This document shows positions 42,975 through 52,481 of a stretch of DNA of 64,000 nucleotides, piece by piece. Origin of the DNA: Nocardia flavorosea (GTDB lineage: Bacteria; Actinomycetota; Actinomycetes; Mycobacteriales; Mycobacteriaceae). The DNA is taken from contig NZ_JADLQL010000003.1 in the NCBI RefSeq assembly GCF_015477805.1, positions 434,001 to 498,000 on the forward strand, given 5' to 3'. The first letter of the stretch is position 1. Every line of letters begins with the position of its first letter. Made by a program: the position numbers and the translations under genes. The notes beneath the pieces were generated by a model, which saw only the letters and a program-made list of their open reading frames with translations, was not told the DNA's origin and did not search any database.

Positions 42975-45541
42975 ACCGGTACCCCCAGGATTTCCGCGAC
43001 AGCGCGCAATACGAGCGTGCCGCGTTCGGAATCGATGTCGGTGCGGGCCGCCGGGGCGCCCGCGCCGGTATTGCGGACGGCCGACCCGATTGCCCGGCGC
43101 TCGCCGGACTCGAAGGCACCGAAGGTACGGCGTAACAGCGGCACCACCTCCATGAACTGATCGCCGGTGAGTCCGGCGAGCCAGCTGTCGATGAGACCCA
43201 GCAGGGCGCGGTCGTGAACCAGCACCAGCCCCCGGCCGCCGACGAAACCATCGACCCACGCCGCCTTCGCGGCCGCCGTATGCCCGATGGACAGTGCCGC
43301 GGCCAGCCTGCGGGCGGCCTCGTCCGGTTCGAACCGGCCGGCGTCGCAGAGCAGCCGGACCACCCGGCCGGTCAGCATCCCGTGGGTATCCGGCCGGTCG
43401 GCCAGCCGGGTGAGTGCCGCCAGCCATCGTGCGGTGGCTTCGGTGTCGTCGCGCGTGTGTATCGCGGTGTTCACCGTATCGAGCTGGGCGCGCAGGGCGG
43501 CGGCGGTTTCGTCGCCGAGCCCGGTGACCGCCGCGGGGAGACCGGCGCAGATCCGTACCAGCATGCTGTCGGCCACCTGGGCCAGTGCCGAGGTATCGGT
43601 CCCGCGCACATCGCCGTAACGCAGGGTGCGCAGCACACCCGGCAGTGCGGCGAGCAGATGGGTGATGTCGTGGTCGATCGCGGCCGCTGATCCGAGCCGC
43701 CGGATCAAACCGTCTAGGGCGCCCGGCAGTTCGGCCAGCAGCGCGAATTCCAGGGCGTCGGTCAGGTCGGCCACCCCGCTGCCGTCCCGGCCCGCGGCAT
43801 CGAGGATCTTCGCCTCGGCGGCCGCCTGCACAGTGGTGCCCCAGCGGGCCGCTTCGATCACCCGTACCGCGAATTCCGGTTCCCAGCGCAGCTCCCAGGT
43901 CTCCCGGAAGGTTCCGGTGGTGCCGGCTGTGCCGGTCGCGGGAACACCCCAGTCCACACCGAGCAGCCGGAGCCGATGCAACAGCCGTGATTTGGCCATA
44001 TCGCGGTCTTTGCGCAGATCCAGGTCCACGGTTCGCGTCAGCGCCTCCTGTTTCAGGCGCAGCGAGCGCGCCTGAGTATGTAGATCGGCCGCCAACGGCA
44101 CAGTCGGAGAGTCGGCCGGGACCGCGCCGAGCGCCTCACCCACGACGAGTTCCGCACCGACGAGCTGCAACACCGTGTCGTCGCCTTCGCACAGCACCGC
44201 ACGGGTTGCCTCGGTGACCTCCGAGAGCCCCGCCAGCGGCCGCGACCGCAGGGCGGCAAGAGTTTCCGCCAGCCGGACGGCTTCGATGACATGGGCACTG
44301 GACACCGGCAGATCATGAGCGCGCAGCAGCCGCGCGACCTTGGTGAGCCAGGAAGCGATCGGATGCTCGGTGGCGGTGAACAGATGGTGGTACCAACCGG
44401 GAGAGGTGACGCCCGCACCGTAACCGGAGGCCGCGGCAAGCCGAGAATGCGTCCAGGGCACCCAGGTCAGCTTCGCCTTGACCTTCGGCAGGCCCTTCAA
44501 CAGGCGCTGATCGGCGTTCGCCGGGCCGAGCGGATCGCACAGTGCGGGAGCATGCCACGCGCCACAGACGACGGCGATCCGCCCGGCGCCGTCCTTGCGG
44601 GCCTGCCGCAGCACCTGCCGCATATGCGCCTCGCGGACAAGTGTGTACCGATCGAGAACCAGCGGTCCGGGGCCGCCGTCGCCGGGGGTCGACTCGCCGC
44701 CACCTGCTGCGACATGGTCGTCGACCTGCGATCCCGTCGGTAGTGGGCCGGTGGATTCGTGCGCTGCCTTCCCCGGCCGGTACGAAAGGCAGGATTCTGG
44801 ATCCTCGGGTCGCCACGATGCGGAACCGGCGGTTTCGCGCAGGGCTGCCATGGCCTCGGTGATGGCGGGGAATGTTGCGGCGTCGGTGCTCGATTCGACC
44901 ACGGCATCCCACCAGCGCTCCGCGTCGTCGTAGCCGCCCGCGGCGGCCAGTTCGGCGAGGGCATCGCGGCCGCCCGGCCTGTCGTCGACCGCGAGCGCCA
45001 CCGAGGCGGGTAGGTCGCAGAACCGTACCGGTATACCGTTCCCGACGGCGTAACGCAGTGCCTGCCACTCCGGAGAGAACACCGCGTACGGCCAGAACGC
45101 CGCGCGCGCCGGTTCGTCGGCAACGTAACCGAGCAGCGCCACCGGCGGTTCCATCATATCGGCGGCTATGTGGCGGGCCAGCGGGTCTGCATCTGCCGGC
45201 CCCTCGATCAGGACGATATCCGGCCGGAACTCTTCGAGCGCCGATCGCAGCGAACGGGCCGAACCGGGCCCGTGGTGCCGCATTCCGTAGACCCGGGTCT
45301 CGCCCGACTCGCTCATGCTGTGTTGATTGCGGATGTGCGAGGGCCCTGCGTGGTTACGCTGCGCTGCCGCTTCCGGGCCTGACTCGCTCATGCTGTGTAG
45401 ATCTCGGATGTGCGAGGGCCCTGCGTGGTTACGCTGCGCTGCCGCTTCCGGGCCTGACTCGCTCATGCTGTGTAGATCTCGGATGTGCGAGGGCCCTGCG
45501 TGGTTACGCTGCGCTACCGCCTCCGGGCCTGACTCGCTCAT
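42971..45541 (-). CDS. DUF5682 protein, TraB/Tiki-like motifs, N-terminal 25-residue repeats
   Basis: 856 residues if translation starts at ATG 45541, which overlaps the MoxR stop as ATGA. Residues 1-75 are three copies of a 25-residue repeat; the core begins at residue 76 (MSESGETRVYG) and could be started at ATG 45316, 45391 or 45466 instead. The core has GMRHHGPGSAR (H89/H90), VLIEGPADADP and, near residue 330, CGAWHAPAL. Two GxxH-like motifs plus a conserved Glu recall the TraB/PrgY/Tiki/erythromycin-esterase group of putative metallohydrolases; that relation is inference. The C-terminal half is helical and Leu-rich. The family is of unknown function and typically lies beside MoxR and VWA genes. 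Confidence 0.85.
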   Translation of the reverse strand: MSESGPEAVAQRNHAGPSHIRDLHSMSESGPEAAAQRNHAGPSHIRDLHSMSESGPEAAAQRNHAGPSHIRNQHSMSESGETRVYGMRHHGPGSARSLRSALEEFRPDIVLIEGPADADPLARHIAADMMEPPVALLGYVADEPARAAFWPYAVFSPEWQALRYAVGNGIPVRFCDLPASVALAVDDRPGGRDALAELAAAGGYDDAERWWDAVVESSTDAATFPAITEAMAALRETAGSASWRPEDPESCLSYRPGKAAHESTGPLPTGSQVDDHVAAGGGESTPGDGGPGPLVLDRYTLVREAHMRQVLRQARKDGAGRIAVVCGAWHAPALCDPLGPANADQRLLKGLPKVKAKLTWVPWTHSRLAAASGYGAGVTSPGWYHHLFTATEHPIASWLTKVARLLRAHDLPVSSAHVIEAVRLAETLAALRSRPLAGLSEVTEATRAVLCEGDDTVLQLVGAELVVGEALGAVPADSPTVPLAADLHTQARSLRLKQEALTRTVDLDLRKDRDMAKSRLLHRLRLLGVDWGVPATGTAGTTGTFRETWELRWEPEFAVRVIEAARWGTTVQAAAEAKILDAAGRDGSGVADLTDALEFALLAELPGALDGLIRRLGSAAAIDHDITHLLAALPGVLRTLRYGDVRGTDTSALAQVADSMLVRICAGLPAAVTGLGDETAAALRAQLDTVNTAIHTRDDTEATARWLAALTRLADRPDTHGMLTGRVVRLLCDAGRFEPDEAARRLAAALSIGHTAAAKAAWVDGFVGGRGLVLVHDRALLGLIDSWLAGLTGDQFMEVVPLLRRTFGAFESGERRAIGSAVRNTGAGAPAARTDIDSERGTLVLRAVAEILGVPV
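45317..45541 (-). repeat. Three tandem 75-bp in-frame repeats at the MoxR/DUF5682 junction
   Basis: Units (leftward) at 45541-45467, 45466-45392 and 45391-45317 each encode MSESGPEA(V/A)AQRNHAGPSHIR followed by (D/N)(L/Q)HS. A fourth partial copy, ATGAGCGAGTC, is the natural start of the core protein at 45316. Units differ at only a few bases, so the expansion is recent. The first unit begins with the ATG that overlaps the MoxR stop, and every unit renews an ATG in frame. Confidence 0.95.
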
Positions 45542-46644
45542 CCGGTGACTTCCCGGCAGGCGCGGTAGAAATCGGACCATTCGTCGCGTTCGCGGACCAC
45601 GGCCTCCAAGTACTCCGTCCACACCACCGAATCGGCCACCGGGTCTTTGATCACCGAACCGATCACCGCGCCCGCGATATCCGCGGCCCGCAGGACGCCG
45701 TCACCGAAATGGGCCGACAGCGCCATTCCGTTGGTGATCACCGAGATGGCTTCGGCGGTCGACAGTGTTCCGGACGGTGATTTGAGTTTGGTCCGGCCGT
45801 CGGCCGTGACACCCGCGCGCAGCTCCCGGAAAATTCGTACCACCCGGCGCACCTCCTCGGCCGCCGCCGGTACCTCGGGCAACTCCAGCGCCGACCCCAG
45901 TTGCGCGACTCGGCGGGTGACGATATCGATCTCCTCGCCCTCGCTGCCGGGCAGCGGCAGCACCACGGTGTTGAACCGCCGGCGCAGTGCCGAGGACAGT
46001 TCGTTCACACCGCGATCGCGATCGTTGGCGGTGGCGATGATGTTGAACCCCTTGGTGGCTTGGACTTCTGTTCCGAGCTCGGGGATCGGCAGGGTTTTCT
46101 CGGACAGCACGGTGATCAGCGCGTCCTGCACATCGGAGGGGATACGGGTGAGTTCTTCGAGTCGTGCGATGGCTCCGGTGCGCATGGCGGTGAGGACCGG
46201 CGAGGCCACCAGGGCAGCGTCGCTGGGGCCCTCGGCGAGTAACCGGGCGTAGTTCCAGCCGTACCGGACGGCTTCCTCGGCGGTGCCCGAGGTGCCCTGG
46301 ACCAACAGCGTGGACGAGCCGCTCACGGCAGCCGAAAGATGTTCGGAAACCCAAGTTTTCGCGGTCCCGGGAACACCCAGCAGCAGTAGCGCGCGATCTG
46401 TGGCGAGGGTGGCGACCGCGACCTCCATGAGCCGGCGCGGGCCGACGTATTTGGGGGTGATCACCGTTGCATCGTCGAGGGTGCCGCCGAGCAGATAGGT
46501 CACCACAGCCCACGGCGACAGCTTCCACGACGGCGGTCGAGGCCGGTCGTCGGCGGCGGCGAGCGCACGCAATTCGCCGGCGAATGCCTGTTCGGCGTGC
46601 GGACGCAGCAACGGCTCGGACGGGGCGGTCGCGGTGGTGGTCAA
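45538..46644 (-). CDS. MoxR family AAA+ ATPase
   Basis: A 368-residue protein starting at TTG 46644, which overlaps the upstream stop as TTGA; no ATG or GTG is near. Walker A is LGVPGTAKTWVSE (K96). Walker B is in IARLEELTRI, sensor 1 in FNIIATANDRDRG, and the arginine-finger region in LSSALRRRFN. It binds and hydrolyses ATP to remodel a partner protein, normally through a VWA adaptor such as the one at 41796. Position between SWIM/DUF5691 and DUF5682 genes marks the known MoxR-VWA-DUF5682 neighbourhood. Confidence 0.93.
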   Translation of the reverse strand: MTTTATAPSEPLLRPHAEQAFAGELRALAAADDRPRPPSWKLSPWAVVTYLLGGTLDDATVITPKYVGPRRLMEVAVATLATDRALLLLGVPGTAKTWVSEHLSAAVSGSSTLLVQGTSGTAEEAVRYGWNYARLLAEGPSDAALVASPVLTAMRTGAIARLEELTRIPSDVQDALITVLSEKTLPIPELGTEVQATKGFNIIATANDRDRGVNELSSALRRRFNTVVLPLPGSEGEEIDIVTRRVAQLGSALELPEVPAAAEEVRRVVRIFRELRAGVTADGRTKLKSPSGTLSTAEAISVITNGMALSAHFGDGVLRAADIAGAVIGSVIKDPVADSVVWTEYLEAVVRERDEWSDFYRACREVTG

Positions 46645-49508
46645 TTCAGCTCCTCGAGCATTACGGATCGTTGGTGGAGTTCATGGGCGAGCAGGTCGAG
46701 TGCCGTCGCCCAATCGCTGTCGGTGCAGCGGGTCGCGAGCGCCACTGCCGCGGGTTGGCAGTCGGGCGGCATATGGCGGGCGGCGGTGTGCAACAGGGAT
46801 CGATGTGCGGACGGTCCGGTGCCCGGTGCGCCCGGGCGGCGTTCGGCTGCCCGGGCCCGTTCGGCGAACAGATGCAGCAGGTGCCGGGCGATTTCGTCCG
46901 GCCACGGCCGGACCACGGCCGGCAACAGCGATTCGATTTCCGACAGCCACGAGGCATCCAAGCGCACCAGGTGGCGTACCTGATCGGCGGCCGGAATCAG
47001 CGCGAACAATTCCCGCCGGCGCAGAATCGCCGCGTTCGACGGAGTACCCGCGGCGAACAGGGCGGCGGCCCATGCGGGATCACGCTGGGTGAGCGCCGCG
47101 TCCATCCAGCCGTCGAACAGCGGCTGGCGGAACCGGTCGTCGATGCGGGCCGCCACCGCCCGGCCCGGGGGACCCAGCGTGGCGGTCCACGTGCCGAGCG
47201 GGAGATCGGCCACGAGCCTGCGCAGGCGGGCCGCACTCGAATCGGGCTGCCCGTTCCAGCGGTAACCGAATTCCGCAATGTTATCGGTGAAACCGTCGCG
47301 GACGGCGTCCTCATCCAGGGTTTCCGGGATGTCCACGATCAGCTCGGCGGTCTGCTCCGGCTCTTCGGCCGCTCGGTACTTCAGCCAGGCCGCGGCGCGC
47401 GTGCCCATCCGGGCGGCGAAGGCCGAATCGGGCAACCGGGCCAGCAGTCCGGCGGCCGTCCGGCGCACATCGCCGCGGCGATCGCGCAAGGCGCGTTCCA
47501 GTAGGGCCTCGTCCGCAGGGCCCAGGCCGTCGGCCAGGACAGCCAGCAGTTCGGCTTTCGGTGCGCCGGATTCCCGTGGCCAGGCCGCCGCCAAGGTGCC
47601 GCGCGCGGCGGCCGGGTCGCGGTGGCGGAGTGCGGTCAGCCACCGGATCCGGTCCGGCGGCAACCCGAGTCGCCAGGTTTCGGTACCCGGCTCCGGCTGT
47701 GCGATATCGCGCCGGACCAGACCGTGCCAGCGTGGAATACGGCCCGCCAGCCAGCGGCCCCGGGCACCGGCGAGTTGCAGTGCCGCTTCCCGCAGGACGC
47801 TGTCGCGGGCGGCGAAGTCGAGCAGTTGTCCCGCCAGTCGGTCGGGTGCGCGGAAACCGTGTGGTGCGGCGGCGGCGAACCATTCCGGAAGGTATTCCGG
47901 CCGGGATTCGATCAGTAGCGCCAGCCGATCGGCTGCGGCGGCGGGCAGCACCGACCGCGGATCCTCGGTGGCGGGCTCCGGGACCGGGCCGGCGTGCTTG
48001 GCTACGTATCCCCCACGCGACCACGATATTTCCAGGGCGGTGGCGTCCAGTAGCCGGCCGGCTGCGTCCGGGCCGGGTAGTGCCGCGGCCGCCGCGGCGA
48101 CCGGGCCGGGCAGCGATGGCAGCGCGGCGGCGCCCCGGGCGGTGCCGAGCAAGGCGATCGAGGCCGCCTCCGGAGTGGCGGTGAAGGCGGTATGGGCGGT
48201 ATCGGCAACGGGACCGGCATCGTGGAACTCAGCACCGGCGAGCACCGATACGGCCTCCAATGCCCGGCCCGTCCACAGGCCGAAAACGGTGATCGGCCTG
48301 CCTCCGGACAGGGCCAGCAGCCGCTCCGGTTCGGCGGGTTCCACCAGGGGCAGCGCGGTACCGCCGGGTTCGGCCAGCATCCAGTCGCCGGCCCGGCCGA
48401 TCGGGACGACCGTGCGCAGTAGCACCGGCCAGGATTCCAGCCAGGGATCGGCCGCGGCCGCCGTGGCGAAGGCGCGTAACGCATCGGAGATGGTGCCGGC
48501 CGCGGATATCACTGCGTTCGCGGCGGTATCGGGCGTGGGCGCGGCGGTATCGGCCCGGCCGGTCAGGGCCCGCAGCGGTGCGGCCGCCGGATAGAAGTGC
48601 AGACTCGATTTCGCTGCCAGGCCGAGCGGCGGGATCTCGCCGGTGAACGCCGGCGAGCCGTGGGAATGGTCGATCAGTACCGCCCAGCGGCCGGTGTGTT
48701 CCCCGTACAACCAGCTGCGCCGGGTGTGCAGCCTTTCTTCTTCGCTCGTACGGATTCCCAGCGTGACCCACCGGTCGCGCACCTCCGGTTCGGCGAGTAC
48801 GGCATCGGCTGCCGTCGGATAACCGATATGGGTGCGGACGGTGGCGGCCGACGGTGCCGGCAGGGTGTCCAGTTGCCGGTGGGCTGCCAGTAGTAAGCGC
48901 AGCCAGGCGAATCGTCCCAGCACCACTTCGGGCCAGTTCGACCGCCCTACCACCGCCGCCGGCAATCGGCGCAGCGCCGCGGCGATACCGGGTGCCTGCG
49001 CGTCGATCATGCGCGCGGACACGGCTTCGAACGCGGCCGGGGAGCGGTCCGTCTGGGCCAGCCCGGTGCGGATCTGGTCCGTCAGCCAGGTTTTCAGTTC
49101 GGACGTGCCGGCGGCGACCCGTTCGTATCGCTGCCGCGCTGCGGCGGTGCTCGGCACGCGGTTCTTCTTCGGGGTGGCGGCCGCCGCCGTCCGGCGTTCG
49201 ATCCACTCGGCGGCGAAATCGGCCGTTTCGCCGGTTTCGCCCACCGTTCCCGCCGACCACAGCAGCAGTAACGACACCGCATGTTTGCAGGGGAATTTCC
49301 GGCTCGGACAACTACACCGGAACGCCGGACCGGACAGATCGACGATCGTCTGATAAGGCGACCGGCCGCTGCCCTCGCACCATCCCCACAGTGCGTTCCC
49401 GCACCAGCCGGTGCCCGACCACTTCGCGGCGAGCCGGCGCGCGGCGGTGAGCGAACTCGTATCCGGCGCGAGCGCTGTCACCTGGTTCTCCGGCCACCGC
49501 GCCGTCAT
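46641..49508 (-). CDS. SWIM zinc-finger protein fused to DUF5691-like HEAT region
   Basis: A 955-residue protein; ATG 49508 (MTARWPENQV) is chosen since the family begins with this text. The SWIM motif CxCx6CxH is complete: C65, C67, C74, H76 in FRCSCPSRKFPCKH. Residues 90-500 resemble the rest of the SWIM family protein. The C-terminal 450 residues look like DUF5691: AELLAVLADGLGPADEALLERAL, RDRRGDVRRTAAGLLARLP, a HEAT-like pattern. These are separate genes in most relatives I know, so this is probably a fusion. SWIM fingers bind DNA or protein. First gene of the four-gene operon. Confidence 0.82.
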   Translation of the reverse strand: MTARWPENQVTALAPDTSSLTAARRLAAKWSGTGWCGNALWGWCEGSGRSPYQTIVDLSGPAFRCSCPSRKFPCKHAVSLLLLWSAGTVGETGETADFAAEWIERRTAAAATPKKNRVPSTAAARQRYERVAAGTSELKTWLTDQIRTGLAQTDRSPAAFEAVSARMIDAQAPGIAAALRRLPAAVVGRSNWPEVVLGRFAWLRLLLAAHRQLDTLPAPSAATVRTHIGYPTAADAVLAEPEVRDRWVTLGIRTSEEERLHTRRSWLYGEHTGRWAVLIDHSHGSPAFTGEIPPLGLAAKSSLHFYPAAAPLRALTGRADTAAPTPDTAANAVISAAGTISDALRAFATAAAADPWLESWPVLLRTVVPIGRAGDWMLAEPGGTALPLVEPAEPERLLALSGGRPITVFGLWTGRALEAVSVLAGAEFHDAGPVADTAHTAFTATPEAASIALLGTARGAAALPSLPGPVAAAAAALPGPDAAGRLLDATALEISWSRGGYVAKHAGPVPEPATEDPRSVLPAAAADRLALLIESRPEYLPEWFAAAAPHGFRAPDRLAGQLLDFAARDSVLREAALQLAGARGRWLAGRIPRWHGLVRRDIAQPEPGTETWRLGLPPDRIRWLTALRHRDPAAARGTLAAAWPRESGAPKAELLAVLADGLGPADEALLERALRDRRGDVRRTAAGLLARLPDSAFAARMGTRAAAWLKYRAAEEPEQTAELIVDIPETLDEDAVRDGFTDNIAEFGYRWNGQPDSSAARLRRLVADLPLGTWTATLGPPGRAVAARIDDRFRQPLFDGWMDAALTQRDPAWAAALFAAGTPSNAAILRRRELFALIPAADQVRHLVRLDASWLSEIESLLPAVVRPWPDEIARHLLHLFAERARAAERRPGAPGTGPSAHRSLLHTAARHMPPDCQPAAVALATRCTDSDWATALDLLAHELHQRSVMLEELN

Positions 49509-49988
49509 CCGGTGCGTCCGTATCGTTCGATCATCGTGCCCCCGTTTCCTGCGGTCCGCAGAGTTGTATCGCACCGCACCGACACGAACGGTTCACCGCC
49601 GGGGCGGATTGGAAGAGCTTGTCGCCGAGAGGTATTCGCAATACAGCTGATCTTGCGCAATGCGGCTTTCTCTGGCATTCTGTCCTGTTCGGCCCGACCG
49701 AGCCACCCCTGGAGGGTGACACCAACGAGCTGCCCGACGGGGTTGGCGAGGGGTGGCCATCGGCCGGAGTCGCAGCGGCCGATGACCAGATCCCATCCCC
49801 GCGGGCAGGTTCGCCTCCTGCCTCGCACAGCCGGTCCCGGAACCGTCTCCGCCATACCGTCCGGGACGCCTGGGATCCCTCCCCCTGCACGAACAAGCCG
49901 TCATCCGGTAGCGTTCGGCAAAGCTTTCGATCGTTCGATCACACCCGGGACCGGGGAGCGCGTGTGGTCCCGAGGGGGCGGAGAAGTC
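49509..49988. promoter_or_regulatory. Divergent promoter region between the SWIM operon and the SMC-like ATPase
   Basis: 480 bases separate the two divergent start codons. Open frames here have no recognisable domains and no ribosome sites. The segment around 49635-49690 is less GC-rich (ATTCGCAATACAGCTGATC) than its surroundings and is the likeliest promoter site. No clear palindrome was found. Confidence 0.4.
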
Positions 49989-52481
49989 GTGGAATCTGTG
50001 TGTGCGCAACCCCAGCGAAACCCGAACCGGCCGGGCGAGCGGATCATTCGGCAACTCGACGCGGAACCGGAGCTGCCGGCCGAGGTCGCCGAGATCGTCC
50101 GGGCCGCGCTCGCCGCCTCGGCACCGGCCGGCGACCGGCCTCCCGCGGACGACAGTGCCTTCGATTTCAGCGGTCTGTTCCTGCGCGCCATCCGTGTCGA
50201 GGGCTTCCGCGGGATCGGTCCCGAAGCCGTGCTGGAAATACCGTCCGGGCCCGGGCTCACCCTGGTCACCGGCCGTAACGGTAGCGGTAAATCCAGTTTC
50301 GCCGAGGCTGCCGAACTGGCACTCACCGGGGCGAATCGGCGGTGGGACGGTCGTTCCGCCGCCTGGCGGGAAGGCTGGCGCAACCTGCATCGCCGCGGCC
50401 CGGTTCGCATCGAATTGGAGTTGCGGGCCGACGGCCCCGCACCGGCGCTGACCATTGCCCGTTCGTGGGCCGACGGCGAACCGCTCGCCGGCGGCCGGTG
50501 GGTCCAGCGCCGGGCCGGCGCAGCCGAAACCGCGTTTCCCGCCGACCGGTGGGCGCCGCCGATGGAGTTGTATCGGCCGTTCCTGTCCTACAGTGAACTC
50601 GGCGCCTTGGTCGACGGAAAGCCCAGCGAGTTGTTCGACGCCCTGCACCAGTTGCTGGGCCTGGACGATCTCATCGACGCGCACGAGCACATCCGTTCGG
50701 TGCGGCTGGAAATGGAGAGCGCGGCCCGCACGGCCCGCCGCGATCGCCAACTGCTGCTGGCCGAGCTGCCCGGTATCACGGACCGGCGGGCCGTGCGCGC
50801 CGAACGGATCCTGCGCCGGCCCGAACCCGATCTCGCGGAGCTGGAACGCCTGCTGTCCGATACCACCGGCGGCGCAGAACCGGCCGCGCTGCGGGCATTG
50901 GCGGCCATCGAACTGCCCCCCGCGCCTCGGATCGAGAAGCTGCTTATCCGGCTCCGCGCCGCCCGGACCGCGGTGACCGTGGCCACCTCACCCGAATCGG
51001 CAGCCGATCTGCGTGTTCTCGATCTACTGCGAACCGCGTACTCCCACGTAACCGAGCAGCACCTGACCGCGGCCCCGGGCCATCGCCTCGCCGCCGGAAT
51101 ACCGGACTCCGTGACCGCACCCGGCAACGCATGCCCCTGCCCGGTGTGCGGCCGGGGAAGCCTGGACCGGCGGTGGCTGTCCGAAACCGCCGCCGCCGTC
51201 GACGAGCTCGCGGAACGAACCGCCGGCCTGGTGCGCGCACAAGCCGAACTGAGCGATGTACTGGCCGAACTGCGCGCCGCGATCGGGGCGGTACCCACGG
51301 AACTGACGACCGCGGAAGCGGCCTGCCTCGATACCGCCGCCCTGCGTGAAACATGGGCACAGTGGCGCCGGCTCACCGCATCCCCCGACCCGGATCCGGA
51401 TTCCCTCGGGGTCGTCCACCAACGGCTGTACGGCGAACTCGGTTTCCTGCAGCAGCGTGCCGCGAAGGAACTGGACCGCCTCGAGCAGGCCTGGACGCCG
51501 CTGGTTCCGCGTCTGCGTACCTGGCTCGAACTCGCCCGGACCGTGCACGCGCAGGCGACGCAACTGCAGACCGCCCGGGCCGCCGAGGTCTGGTTGAAAG
51601 CGGCCACCGCCCATGTCCGCGACGAACGGCTCGCCCCGCTGGCCGGTACCGCCCGCTGGGTCTGGCAGAGCCTGCGCCAGCAGAGCAATGTCGAGCTCGG
51701 CGGGATCCGGCTACAGGGCAACGCGAACAGTGCCCGCCGGGTCCAGCTCGACGTCACCGTCGATGACGTGGACGGGGCTGCCCTCGGGGTGATGAGTCAG
51801 GGGGAACTGCACGCGCTCGGCCTGGCCCTGTTCCTGCCCCGGGCCACCGTGGGCGCCAGTCCCTTTCGATTCGTGGTGATCGACGACCCCGTACAGGCGA
51901 TGGATCCGGCGAAGGTGGACGGGCTGGCGCGCGTCCTCGCGACCGTGGCGTGGGACCGGCAGGTGGTGGTGTTCACCCACGACGACCGGCTCGCCGAGGC
52001 GGTCCGCCGGATGCAGATCGACGCCCGGATCCTCGAGGTGCAGCGCCGGGAACGTTCCGTGGTGGAGATCAGGCTGTCCAGCGATCCGGTGCACCGCTAC
52101 CTCGACGACGCGCGCGCCCTGCTGCGGACCCCCCAGCTGCCGTCCGCCATATCCGATGAACTGGTGGCCAGTTGCTGCCGTTCGGCCCTGGAGGCGGCCA
52201 GTCTGGCGCGCGCGAAACGGGTGCTGCTCGCTGAGGGGATGGATCATTCGGAAGTGCAGCGCCGGATCGACAGCGCGCAATCCACCCGGGCCATGGTCAC
52301 GCTCGCGGTACTCGGGCCGGGCCGGCGGATCGAGGACCTGAACAAACGGCTGGCCAGGGAAGGCCGATGGGCAGTCGAGGTGCTCCGTGACGCCACGGCC
52401 GGCGCGCATATCCCGATCGCGCGCGATCTGTCCGACCTGATCGCCGAGACCGAACGCTTCGTGAACTGGCTGGCCGGATGA
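49989..52481 (+). CDS. SMC/Rad50-like AAA ATPase with zinc-hook-like Cys cluster
   Basis: An 830-residue protein from GTG 49989 (upstream GGGCGGAG). After about 60 variable residues, the RecF/Rad50 fold starts: LRAIRVEGFRGI and Walker A TGRNGSGKSS (K101). A helical middle region carries CPCPVCGRG near residues 379-386, where Rad50 has its CxxC zinc hook. The C-terminal half restores the ATPase: signature MSQGELHALGLALF, Walker B FVVIDDPVQAMD (Asp in place of the usual Glu) and H-loop VVVFTHDDR. It is too short for long coiled coils, like many defence-associated SMC ATPases. It overlaps the next gene by 4 bases, so the two products probably act together. Target unknown. Confidence 0.85.
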   Translation: MESVCAQPQRNPNRPGERIIRQLDAEPELPAEVAEIVRAALAASAPAGDRPPADDSAFDFSGLFLRAIRVEGFRGIGPEAVLEIPSGPGLTLVTGRNGSGKSSFAEAAELALTGANRRWDGRSAAWREGWRNLHRRGPVRIELELRADGPAPALTIARSWADGEPLAGGRWVQRRAGAAETAFPADRWAPPMELYRPFLSYSELGALVDGKPSELFDALHQLLGLDDLIDAHEHIRSVRLEMESAARTARRDRQLLLAELPGITDRRAVRAERILRRPEPDLAELERLLSDTTGGAEPAALRALAAIELPPAPRIEKLLIRLRAARTAVTVATSPESAADLRVLDLLRTAYSHVTEQHLTAAPGHRLAAGIPDSVTAPGNACPCPVCGRGSLDRRWLSETAAAVDELAERTAGLVRAQAELSDVLAELRAAIGAVPTELTTAEAACLDTAALRETWAQWRRLTASPDPDPDSLGVVHQRLYGELGFLQQRAAKELDRLEQAWTPLVPRLRTWLELARTVHAQATQLQTARAAEVWLKAATAHVRDERLAPLAGTARWVWQSLRQQSNVELGGIRLQGNANSARRVQLDVTVDDVDGAALGVMSQGELHALGLALFLPRATVGASPFRFVVIDDPVQAMDPAKVDGLARVLATVAWDRQVVVFTHDDRLAEAVRRMQIDARILEVQRRERSVVEIRLSSDPVHRYLDDARALLRTPQLPSAISDELVASCCRSALEAASLARAKRVLLAEGMDHSEVQRRIDSAQSTRAMVTLAVLGPGRRIEDLNKRLAREGRWAVEVLRDATAGAHIPIARDLSDLIAETERFVNWLAG

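Noticed and set aside
45317..45541. Could the 75-bp repeats be a CRISPR array?
   Set aside because: The units are contiguous without spacers, 75 bp long, coding in frame, and no cas genes are near.
45170..45548. Repeated forward frames across the 75-bp repeat (MRMCEGPAWLRCAA type)
   Set aside because: They are the reverse strand of the DUF5682 N-terminal repeats; the leftward frame is coupled to MoxR and continues into a conserved domain.
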